This document shows positions 63,101-64,000 of a stretch of DNA of 64,000 nucleotides, one piece after another; position 1 is the stretch's first letter, and each line of letters starts with the position of its first letter. Below the pieces are notes generated by a model. It worked only from the letters and a program-made list of their open reading frames with translations, made no database searches and had not been told where the DNA came from. Source of the stretch: Sipunculus nudus. Lineage: Eukaryota; Annelida; Sipuncula; Golfingiida; Sipunculidae. The stretch spans positions 38,259,473-38,323,472 of the forward strand of contig CM049319.1 of assembly GCA_026874595.1 (NCBI GenBank). Direction: 5' to 3'. A program made the position numbers and the translations under genes.

Positions 63101-63880
63101 TAATAATGATAATAAGACTTATATAACAATGGTCACAAACACATGTCAGGAGCTGAAATAACAAGGACAAAATTACAAGTGACACATGGCTCACAGTTCT
63201 AGGAGCAAACCAGTGATACTCATATCAACATACAATCTGAAAGAAATACAAAATGATGGTTAAGTGAGCAGAACAAACTGATTTCATTTTCTTTTCTAAT
63301 CAAAAGTAAATCGGCATACAAATTTCTTAATTCAGGGATGTGTCTGAGACAAAACATATGATCAGTTTGATAAAACTATGGGTTGTGGAAAGTTAAAAGT
63401 GAGAATTAACTAATAATCTGATTCACTGGAAACCATTTATTTGTTCAGCTTAAACTGTGAGACCACAACAAGTATTTCTAGACATGCATAATACTAAAGA
63501 AGTAAAAGTGACACCATTAGTTTAAGCGACAGTAAAGAGCTGTACAACAAGCCATTAATCAGTACAACCATATGTATATAAAAGTGAACTGGTTCTACAC
63601 TTGTAGAAAATCATTACTGATATACAGTGATTAAATGGTAAAATCTCCATCTCTATACTACAATCTTACTGAACTTAATTCTAATAGAAGGCTTCTAGCC
63701 AGCACAATGAATTTATCGACATGTATATGTAGAGTAACAGTACGCACCTGTATTTGAGAGGGTACATGAGGGAGGAGATTGCCATACAGGCCTCTGTTAT
63801 TCGTGAGTAACTTTGTGAGTGGAACAGAACTTTGTGGTCTGCAAGTGCTGCACAGAACACACTTAGGCTGATGTTGATTC
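1318..63880 (-). CDS. Sbf: Sbf (SBF1/SBF2, MTMR5/MTMR13) gene, partial; span of 25 coding exons
   Basis: This is a myotubularin-family pseudophosphatase with an N-terminal DENN module. In the family, the DENN part acts as a guanine-nucleotide exchange factor for Rab GTPases (Rab28 for MTMR5/13, Rab21 for fly Sbf). The phosphatase-like part pairs with active myotubularins such as MTMR2 on endosomal membranes, and human SBF2 loss causes Charcot-Marie-Tooth 4B2. The assignment rests on ordered exon translations: [10 protein letters not shown] and LMYPLKY (cDENN), [13 protein letters not shown] (dDENN), FAYTCVQEH (SBF2 region), LLPGEEIV and [12 protein letters not shown] (GRAM), and [14 protein letters not shown] and [12 protein letters not shown] (phosphatase start). 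Twenty-five exons join with consistent phase into about 1,174 codons. The gene is partial at both ends: human family members are about 1,850 residues, and the uDENN, catalytic-loop and C-terminal PH parts are outside. Invertebrates usually have one Sbf, so I do not choose between SBF1 and SBF2. Confidence 0.93.
1459..2604. other. Intron 24, unremarkable AT-rich stretch
   Basis: This stretch lies between exon 25 and the first pearl-like element. I found no splice-bounded open frame with family resemblance and no clear repeat. Confidence 0.45.
4474..7124. mobile_element. Pearl/Helentron-like element, innermost of the nest
   Basis: Its left end is ACAAGGGACCTATGGGTCAC then GACGCTCAGCTG; its right end is a hairpin followed by CTAA (7121-7124). 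The hairpin arms TAGCTCAGATGACT and AGTCAGCTGAGCTA pair at 13 of 14 positions with a TAT loop. An (ACGG)n tract lies just before it (about 7015-7070). The interior has two long tandem units of about 670 bp, each with TGCCATGGTCA and GGGCAAAATTTAAGGTA. It is closely related to 41661-44648. No transposase frame is seen. Confidence 0.72.
7016..7070. repeat. (ACGG)n microsatellite
   Basis: About 13 tetranucleotide units with minor interruptions, immediately upstream of the terminal hairpin of the element at 4474-7124. This is the position where pearl-type bivalve elements carry their short tandem tract. Confidence 0.9.
8666..13066. other. Intron 24, mostly unique AT-rich sequence
   Basis: No exon, TIR element or large tandem array was found here. 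The only notable simple repeat is a C-run at about 11926-11941. Short open frames show no family resemblance and no paired splice sites. Confidence 0.45.
13067..15440. repeat. 54/56-bp minisatellite, about 42 copies
   Basis: The plus-strand unit reads GGAGCTAGGAGGGACAGACT, then GGAAAGTTCATGTCT, then either GAATACTGATCTCTGTTACA (56-bp form) or GGAAACTGATCTGTTACA (54-bp form). The forms are blocked, with 54-bp runs around 13930-14280 and 14420-14760. Because 54 is a multiple of three, these give open frames on both strands that are not genes. It lies in the intron between exons 24 and 25. The right edge decays through diverged units to an AT-rich junction near 15400. Confidence 0.93.
15764..16015 (-). 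CDS. Sbf: Sbf exon 24 (insert region of the myotubularin-like domain)
   Basis: It encodes [20 protein letters not shown], where [13 protein letters not shown] matches vertebrate SIEQEKYLQALLT. A Ser/Thr-rich low-conservation segment then ends [15 protein letters not shown]. The acceptor is TTTTTAG. The donor is inferred at AAGT|GTAAGC, since the open frame runs on about 40 codons into sequence with no family resemblance. Phase 1 out fits exon 25. Confidence 0.85.
15765..16014 (+). other. Note: plus-strand frames over exon 24 are antisense
   Basis: Open plus-strand frames over 15660-15924 lie antisense to exon 24. They have no independent support and are not annotated as genes. Confidence 0.5.
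17217..17335 (-). CDS. Sbf: Sbf exon 23 (myotubularin-like domain)
   Basis: It encodes [20 protein letters not shown] then [19 protein letters not shown]. Vertebrates have [33 protein letters not shown]. The acceptor is CTTTGCAG and the donor is ACAG|GTACAC, phase 1 out. Confidence 0.94.
18049..18129 (-). CDS. Sbf: Sbf exon 22 (myotubularin-like domain)
   Basis: It encodes [20 protein letters not shown] then ARSHRQYR, matching [31 protein letters not shown]. The acceptor is GTTTTTCCAG and the donor is TAG|GTAAGT. It takes two codon bases from exon 21 across the 6.3-kb intron that holds the 48-bp array. Confidence 0.94.
18202..19605. mobile_element. 1.4-kb TIR DNA transposon, TA target duplication
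   Basis: Long terminal inverted repeats start CCGTAAAATCTCCACTTAAA, continue into ACCGC, and match for at least 25 bases. The left end is at 18202-18226 and the right end at 19581-19605. Both ends are flanked by TA (18200-18201 and 19606-19607), the Tc1/mariner-type target duplication. I found no convincing transposase frame, so it is non-autonomous. It lies in the intron between exons 21 and 22. Confidence 0.85.
19994..24479. repeat. 48-bp minisatellite, about 90 copies, seeded from the exon 21 splice donor
   Basis: The gene-sense unit is GTAACACATCATCTGCTGGT, then TATCAGTGTCATACTCATTA, then TGCAGAAG. The exon 21 end (24461-24479) plus its donor is the first partial unit, so each unit contains a copy of AGAAG|GTAACA. 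Common variants alternate GAGTATG/GAGCATG/CAAGTATG on the plus strand. Units nearer 20000 are more diverged and carry a 16-17-bp insertion block (about 20425, 20720, 21215, 21480). As 48 is a multiple of three, long frames stay open on both strands. Confidence 0.95.
24461..24650 (-). CDS. Sbf: Sbf exon 21 (start of myotubularin-like domain)
   Basis: It encodes [20 protein letters not shown], then [15 protein letters not shown] and [16 protein letters not shown]. Vertebrates have [31 protein letters not shown]. The acceptor is CTTCTTACAG. The donor AGAAG|GTAACA is identical to the motif repeated in every unit of the adjacent 48-bp array: the last 19 exon bases are the array's first partial unit. 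Confidence 0.93.
24651..27711. other. Intron 20 unique sequence with a tandem duplication
   Basis: It is AT-rich intron between exon 21 and the 50-bp array. About 94 bp starting near 25486 is repeated directly from about 25580 to 25672 (AATACTAACTGAAATGAATT and ATGGCTGCTCTAT in both). Nothing else was recognised. Confidence 0.55.
27712..29268. repeat. 50-bp minisatellite, about 31 copies, with a higher-order block
   Basis: The plus-strand unit is GCTTCTTTAGGTGCCAGTGC, then AATCTTTATATGATTGTCTT, then GTAAGTTCAG. Unit-specific variants (GATAGTC, GTAATTTCAG, CTTCTTAAGG, a 2-bp deletion giving CAATATATATG) recur in the same order 398 bp apart. This shows that an eight-unit block, about 27898-28295, was duplicated to 28296-28693. 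Confidence 0.95.
29336..29515. repeat. About 34-bp tandem repeat, 5 copies
   Basis: The unit reads TATACAGACTGGGCTTGACC then AGCATGCTAG, with small variants. It lies just after the 50-bp array, in the same intron, close to the exon 20 donor. Confidence 0.88.
29627..29802 (-). CDS. Sbf: Sbf exon 20 (basic linker; probable GC splice donor)
   Basis: It encodes [20 protein letters not shown] and a basic, proline-containing linker ending VSFDDQLA. This is the counterpart of vertebrate TIVKGAKRAGKMT. The acceptor is GTTGACAG. The best donor is CAG|GCAAGT, the classic GC-AG form. A GT donor (ATA|GTACGT) lies 15 nt further on in the same phase and would add five codons, so the 3' end is either 29627 or 29612. 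Confidence 0.88.
30040..30597. repeat. 29-bp minisatellite, about 19 copies
   Basis: The unit is ACAAGTCTGTCAGTGATGTG then GTGTTATAC. It lies in the intron between exons 19 and 20. Point variants (AAACAAG, CAGAGATG) are scattered. Confidence 0.93.
30749..30924 (-). CDS. Sbf: Sbf exon 19 (end of GRAM domain)
   Basis: It encodes [20 protein letters not shown], then [20 protein letters not shown] and a tail KHKEKNASL. It matches [37 protein letters not shown]. The acceptor is TTTCTCCAG. The donor CAA|GTAAGT leaves two codon bases that exon 20 completes to lysine. Confidence 0.94.
31270..32489. mobile_element. Pogo/Tigger-like DNA transposon, decayed
   Basis: Perfect 14-bp terminal repeats CAGTGGAACCCCAC sit at both ends in inverted orientation. 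They are flanked by TA (31268-31269 and 32490-32491), and subterminal motifs AATTACGACCAC are shared. CAGTGGAACC termini with a TA duplication are typical of the pogo/Tigger branch of Tc1/mariner. It carries a broken remnant of the transposase DNA-binding region on the minus strand (31626-31769). It lies in the intron between exons 18 and 19. Confidence 0.85.
31626..31769 (-). pseudogene. Remnant of a pogo-type transposase N-terminus (CENP-B-like HTH), frameshifted
   Basis: It starts [18 protein letters not shown] and ends [14 protein letters not shown] then stop. [11 protein letters not shown] resembles the first helix of CENP-B/psq-type DNA-binding domains of pogo-like transposases. In a neighbouring frame the middle reads QMAQQFSVG, so a one-base frameshift separates the two halves of the helix-turn-helix. 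Only about 47 codons remain inside the 1.2-kb element. Confidence 0.65.
32958..33091 (-). CDS. Sbf: Sbf exon 18 (GRAM domain, middle)
   Basis: It encodes [20 protein letters not shown], then [20 protein letters not shown] and SNTFQ. It matches [36 protein letters not shown] of vertebrates. The acceptor is TTGCTGCAG and the donor is CAG|GTATGG. Confidence 0.95.
33237..33393. mobile_element. Short pogo-like MITE, 157 bp
   Basis: It starts CAGTGAAACCTCGTTGTGTC and ends GAGGGTCCCTG, with TA on each side (33235-33236 and 33394-33395). The left motif recurs inverted inside the right end (GTTGAACCTCGG). CAGTGAAACCTCG is a common pogo-family terminus. It lies in the intron between exons 17 and 18. 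Confidence 0.6.
33630..33825 (-). CDS. Sbf: Sbf exon 17 (GRAM domain, N-terminal part)
   Basis: It encodes [20 protein letters not shown], then [40 protein letters not shown] and PCDPY. This is the lipid-binding-type GRAM/PH-G fold, with conserved [14 protein letters not shown] and LTTYRI.F.GTP. The acceptor is TTTGCAG and the donor is ATG|GTGAGC, phase 1 out. Confidence 0.96.
33826..37328. other. Intron 16, AT-rich, no array
   Basis: No exon was found between exons 17 and 16. A short GTGACCCATGGGACATAGGC motif at about 36183 resembles a pearl-like left terminus, but no matching body or right end follows. A G-run lies at 33963-33971. Confidence 0.45.
37329..37402 (-). CDS. Sbf: Sbf exon 16
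   Basis: It is a 74-nt exon encoding [20 protein letters not shown] then PPIPK. It is nearly identical to human [23 protein letters not shown]. The acceptor is ACTTCAG and the donor is AAG|GTAGGT. The first two bases complete the glycine codon begun in exon 15. Confidence 0.95.
37682..38565. repeat. 30/31-bp minisatellite, about 28 copies
   Basis: The unit is GACAAAAAGTGTCAACATCT then ATTTTAAGCAG, with AAATGGTCAACACCT and AAACATGTC variants. It lies in the intron between exons 15 and 16. Open frames across it are repeat artefacts. Confidence 0.92.
39294..39460 (-). CDS. Sbf: Sbf exon 15 (acidic linker before GRAM)
   Basis: It encodes [20 protein letters not shown], then [18 protein letters not shown] and [10 protein letters not shown]. 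Vertebrates have [48 protein letters not shown]. The acceptor is TTTTTTCAG and the donor is CCAG|GTATGA, phase 1 out. Confidence 0.95.
40181..41386. mobile_element. Pearl-like element with three internal units, right end missing
   Basis: Its left terminus is ACAAGTGGCCCATGGGCCCA then TGACGCTCAGCTG. The body has three tandem units of about 335-345 bp sharing ATGGAACATCCCATGATC and GTTATTCAGATACTTGA. It stops where a 180-bp-core element begins (ACTAGAACGACACGAATGCC at 41387), so the insertion or a deletion has removed or displaced its 3' hairpin. Confidence 0.65.
41387..44750. mobile_element. 180-bp-core repeat element, interrupted by a pearl-like element
   Basis: Its left end ACTAGAACGACACGAATGCC matches the element at 3912. 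Core sequence runs 41400-41660, stops at an A-run, and resumes at 44649 (ATAGGTCAACTGGGATGAAA) through GCATTGCGAA at 44741-44750. The interruption is the element at 41661-44648. The right terminal GGCAGGGGCAT is absent. Confidence 0.6.
41661..44648. mobile_element. Pearl/Helentron-like element with ACGG tract and terminal hairpin
   Basis: It starts ACAAGGGACCCATGAGTCAC then GGCGCTCAGCTG. It ends with a hairpin (TAGCTCAGATGACT and AGTCAGCTGAGCTA) and CTAA at 44645-44648, preceded by an ACGG tract near 44540-44600. Its right half, about 43350-44648, has the same two long internal units as 4474-7124. Its left half (41690-43200) is different AT-rich sequence with a G-run near 43105. Confidence 0.7.
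44751..45708. mobile_element. Pearl-like element with about 290-bp internal units
   Basis: It has nearly three tandem units carrying AAAATTGTGCAGCA, GATCATAGTAAGTTTT and AGGTCAAGGTCACCCATCTT. Then come an ACGG/GACA-type tract (45618-45662), GACAATGGCCCATCAGCC and a CTAA end at 45705-45708. The left terminus was not recognised. Confidence 0.55.
45709..46934. repeat. 180-bp tandem repeat, about 7 copies
   Basis: The units are 179-181 bp with AATCAGGCCAATATCTGCAG, GCATTGCGAAAAAAAGTC, CATTTGTCATGAAAATTTCT and CGTAAAACGGTCAAAAGTAG. It is the same core as the elements at 3912 and 41387, here expanded into a small satellite. Minus-strand open frames of 60-80 residues recur because one frame lacks stops; they are not genes. 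Confidence 0.88.
46935..47640. repeat. Fragment of the TGACCTTTGACCT-bearing pearl-like element
   Basis: It has tandem units of about 120-150 bp containing TGACCTTTGACCT (47179-47191), TGACCTTATGACCTCAAAAT and GTGAGCTATATGTAAAAGAT. They are like the units at 7760-8440 and 58600-59240. No ends were seen. A G-run sits at about 47157-47167. Confidence 0.6.
47752..47948 (-). CDS. Sbf: Sbf exon 14 (end of SBF2 region)
   Basis: It encodes [20 protein letters not shown], then [20 protein letters not shown] and LDATKG. It corresponds to [27 protein letters not shown] in vertebrates. The donor is CAG|GTAAAA, with two bases of the next codon left for exon 15. The intron that follows is 8.3 kb and filled with nested repeats. 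Confidence 0.94.
48438..48551 (-). CDS. Sbf: Sbf exon 13 (linker in SBF2 region)
   Basis: It encodes a polar linker ([20 protein letters not shown]) and ends SALEIAAEQ, joining exon 14 as IAAEQ-LRIWP. Vertebrates have MDLAAEQLRLWP here. It is 38 codons, acceptor TTGCAG, donor CAG|GTCCGT. Confidence 0.92.
48691..48879 (-). CDS. Sbf: Sbf exon 12 (SBF2-type region)
   Basis: It encodes [20 protein letters not shown], then [20 protein letters not shown] and [20 protein letters not shown]. It matches vertebrate [42 protein letters not shown]. It is 63 codons, acceptor TTTTTACAG, donor GAG|GTATGA. Confidence 0.95.
49300..50200. repeat. Possible decayed inverted-end element
   Basis: It contains two imperfect copies of a roughly 160-bp unit (GGGACTCGCAAGTGTAACAA near 49769 and GGACTCACAAGTGTAACAAA near 49914, with ATTTCACAAATGTTGT in both). 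Loosely inverted ends are also present (GCGACAAATTGTGA near 49333; TCACAATTGTTGCG near 50165). No clean terminal repeat or target duplication could be fixed. Confidence 0.35.
50713..50757. repeat. Duplicate of the exon 11 donor region
   Basis: About 41-45 bp (AAGAAAACACTACACATACG, CACTTACCCCACAGAAAGCAG on the plus strand) repeats the sequence at 50768-50808. That sequence spans the last bases of exon 11 and its GTAAGTG donor. The copies are 55 bp apart. On the gene strand the copy reads CTGTGGG|GTAAGTG. Confidence 0.85.
50795..50863 (-). CDS. Sbf: Sbf exon 11 (SBF2-type region, 69-nt exon)
   Basis: It is a 23-codon exon encoding [20 protein letters not shown] then FCR, matching family NIAAALLPLTSAFYRK across the junction with exon 12. 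The acceptor is TCTTTAG and the donor is AGG|GTAAGTG. About 14 exon bases and the donor are duplicated once, 55 bp further into the intron (50713-50757). Confidence 0.9.
51277..51426 (-). CDS. Sbf: Sbf exon 10 (SBF2-type region)
   Basis: It encodes [20 protein letters not shown] then [20 protein letters not shown] and [10 protein letters not shown]. This corresponds to [37 protein letters not shown] in vertebrates. It is 50 codons, acceptor GTGCTGCAG, donor CAG|GTGAGT. Confidence 0.95.
51617..51637. repeat. (AT)n microsatellite
   Basis: About ten AT dinucleotide units in the intron between exons 9 and 10. Confidence 0.85.
51759..51924 (-). CDS. Sbf: Sbf exon 9 (start of SBF2-type region)
   Basis: It encodes a variable stretch ([20 protein letters not shown]) followed by [20 protein letters not shown]. 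The second part matches the SBF2-region start AQRLEVVRNCISFIFENKI of vertebrates. The acceptor is ACTGCAG and the donor is AAG|GTCTGT. It ends on a whole codon. Confidence 0.94.
52033..52610. repeat. 46-49-bp minisatellite, about 12 copies, diverged
   Basis: The unit is ATGGACATCTTTAATTATAC, then ACCCTGTAACATCATCATAT, then AATACAAT, with length variants. It lies in the intron between exons 8 and 9. It is older or less homogenised than the other arrays. Confidence 0.88.
53730..53884 (-). CDS. Sbf: Sbf exon 8
   Basis: It encodes [20 protein letters not shown] then [13 protein letters not shown] and a helix ending KQALKAK. It matches the vertebrate segment [28 protein letters not shown]. The acceptor is CTACAG. 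The donor GCAAA|GTCAGT leaves two codon bases, which exon 9 completes with its first base. Confidence 0.93.
54059..54136. repeat. (TA)n/(CA)n microsatellite
   Basis: About 20 TA units followed by a few CA units, in the intron between exons 7 and 8. Confidence 0.9.
54358..54751. repeat. 72-bp tandem array seeded from the exon 7 splice donor
   Basis: The motif ACATTTGTATACAGCTGCTG recurs at 54371, 54443, 54515, 54587, 54659 and 54731, exactly 72 bp apart. The last is the true exon 7 end and donor; the other five lie in the intron. Each copy therefore holds 19 bases of exon 7, the donor AAT|GTAAGT (first copy AAT|GTTAGT) and about 50 bases of further sequence (CTCACGTGACCAGGAGCACA). As 72 is a multiple of three, a long plus-strand frame results, which is not a gene. 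Confidence 0.95.
54733..54831 (-). CDS. Sbf: Sbf exon 7 (C-terminal to dDENN)
   Basis: It encodes [20 protein letters not shown] then [13 protein letters not shown], matching the family pattern MIKHVRELAEQLFKNE. It is 33 codons, acceptor CTGTCTCAG, donor AAT|GTAAGT. The last 19 exon bases and the donor are the seed of a 72-bp tandem array in the following intron (54358-54751). Confidence 0.92.
55321..55449 (-). CDS. Sbf: Sbf exon 6 (dDENN)
   Basis: It encodes [20 protein letters not shown], then [23 protein letters not shown], matching the family segment [34 protein letters not shown]. It is 43 codons, phase 0 at both ends. The acceptor is TTTTACCAG and the donor is GAG|GTATGC. Confidence 0.95.
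55984..56097 (-). CDS. Sbf: Sbf exon 5 (dDENN)
   Basis: It encodes [20 protein letters not shown] then [18 protein letters not shown]. This is nearly identical to the vertebrate dDENN segment [33 protein letters not shown], and it is among the most conserved exons in the window. It is 38 codons with phase 0 ends, acceptor TTATTCAG and donor AAG|GTCAGT. Confidence 0.95.
56334..56823. repeat. Dispersed repeat family Q, copy 1
   Basis: It has tandem units of about 130-150 bp with TGACCTTTGACCTCATTTAA and GAGTGAATTTTGATAAGAAT-like motifs. It ends with GGATGGACGGACAG, then TATACCATAATACGTCCCGT. A related copy is at 61985-62605. It sits directly beside the pearl-like element at 56827. Confidence 0.6.
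56827..59492. mobile_element. Pearl/Helentron-like element copy B, uninterrupted
   Basis: It has the same termini and order as 2605-8665: ACAAGTGACCCATGGGTCAT at the left, and an ACGG/GGCC-rich tract (59400-59440), hairpin and CTAA (59489-59492) at the right. It lacks the 3.6-kb insertion of copy A: the join ATATACAAGAAAACAAG at about 58351-58367 is the empty site. The first 500 bp carries one extra unit of about 240 bp compared with copy A. It lies in the intron between exons 4 and 5. Confidence 0.78.
59904..59981 (-). CDS. Sbf: Sbf exon 4 (end of cDENN, linker)
   Basis: It is a 26-codon exon encoding [16 protein letters not shown] and a short linker ending KPMLDML. It corresponds to the family segment ILHPDLEVADHAFP before the dDENN domain. 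The acceptor is TTACAG and the donor is TTG|GTAAGT, a consensus donor. Confidence 0.9.
60352..60465 (-). CDS. Sbf: Sbf exon 3 (cDENN)
   Basis: It encodes [20 protein letters not shown] then [18 protein letters not shown]. This matches the DENN segment [24 protein letters not shown] of human SBF. It is 38 whole codons, phase 0 at both ends, with acceptor TTTCAG and donor ATG|GTACAG. The exon includes the DLDGG turn typical of DENN domains. Confidence 0.92.
60782..61355. repeat. 37-bp minisatellite, about 15 copies
   Basis: The unit is TATGAACCATTATAAACAGT then AGCCACCTGGTATGTAC, with small deletions. It lies in the intron between exons 2 and 3. Confidence 0.93.
61985..62605. repeat. Dispersed repeat family Q, copy 2
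   Basis: Units carry GACCTCATTAAATATGAATG and ATTTTGCTGAGAAT, and the end has GGTATACCATAAAATGTCCT. It is homologous in layout to 56334-56823 but more diverged. Confidence 0.55.
62989..63097 (-). CDS. Sbf: Sbf exon 2 (cDENN)
   Basis: It encodes [20 protein letters not shown] followed by IAGVHTS, the conserved cDENN strand-helix of DENN proteins (family pattern YIPILP..LLEVLSSPTPFIIGVHS). The acceptor is TTATTACAG and the donor is CTG|GTGGGT. Phase 2 in and phase 0 out fit exons 1 and 3. Confidence 0.93.
63098..63747. other. Intron 1 of window, unremarkable
   Basis: AT-rich intron between exons 1 and 2. I see no repeat array or element here. Confidence 0.5.
63748..63880 (-). CDS. Sbf: Sbf exon 1 of window (cDENN)
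   Basis: This is the first exon seen, in the core of the cDENN domain. It encodes [15 protein letters not shown] then [17 protein letters not shown], matching the SBF family segment with ENKVLFHS and LMFPLKY. The acceptor follows TTTGTTTCAG and the donor reads CAG|GTGCGT. It starts one base into a codon and ends two bases into the next, and exon 2 completes that codon. Upstream exons (uDENN) lie beyond 64000. Confidence 0.92.
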
Positions 63881-64000
63881 CTGAAACAAAAACACTCACT
63901 AAGATCTCATACACAACACAAACCTATACTGACCAACAAAGTTTACTGGACTAAACAGTCTCATCCCAAATGCTTCTATGCTGGAACATGACTTTTCAAG

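Overview
The window is AT-rich animal nuclear DNA. It holds one gene, on the minus strand, which runs through nearly all of the 64 kb and leaves the window at both ends. The gene is the invertebrate Set-binding factor (Sbf), orthologue of vertebrate SBF1/MTMR5 and SBF2/MTMR13. I assembled 25 coding exons, from 63880 down to 1318. Every exon junction keeps reading-frame phase, giving about 1,174 codons. They cover the cDENN domain, the dDENN domain, the SBF2-type helical region, the GRAM/PH domain and the start of the myotubularin-like (pseudo)phosphatase domain. The uDENN start lies beyond 64000; the rest of the phosphatase domain and the C-terminal PH domain lie below 1.

The organism is probably a bivalve mollusc. 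The evidence is the dispersed repeats: tandem core units, a short (ACGG)n tract, and a 3' hairpin ending in CTAA. This is the layout of the pearl / Helentron-associated elements known from bivalves. This is inference from repeat architecture, not a database match.

Layout from high to low coordinate: exons 1-4 (63.9-59.9 kb, cDENN) with a 37-bp array; intron 4 with a complete 2.67-kb pearl-like element (56.8-59.5 kb); exons 5-8 (56.1-53.7 kb, dDENN) with a 72-bp array grown out of the exon 7 splice donor; exons 9-14 (51.9-47.8 kb, SBF2 region); an 8.3-kb intron of nested repeats (40.2-47.6 kb); exons 15-20 (39.5-29.6 kb, linker and GRAM) with 31-bp and 29-bp arrays and two pogo-like elements; intron 20 with a 50-bp array of about 31 units; exon 21 (24.5 kb), whose donor has been amplified into a 4.5-kb, 48-bp array of about 90 units; a TIR element (18.2-19.6 kb); exons 22-24 (18.1-15.8 kb); and a 14.3-kb intron with a 54/56-bp array and a triple-nested transposon, ending at exon 25 (1.3-1.5 kb). 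No tRNA, rRNA, prokaryotic operon or CRISPR was seen.

The most striking signal is that three introns carry tandem copies of their own upstream exon's 3' end plus its 5' splice site: exon 21 (about 90 copies), exon 7 (five extra copies) and exon 11 (one extra copy). In all three, using a decoy donor would bring in an immediate stop codon. Tandem arrays together make up roughly a sixth to a fifth of the window.
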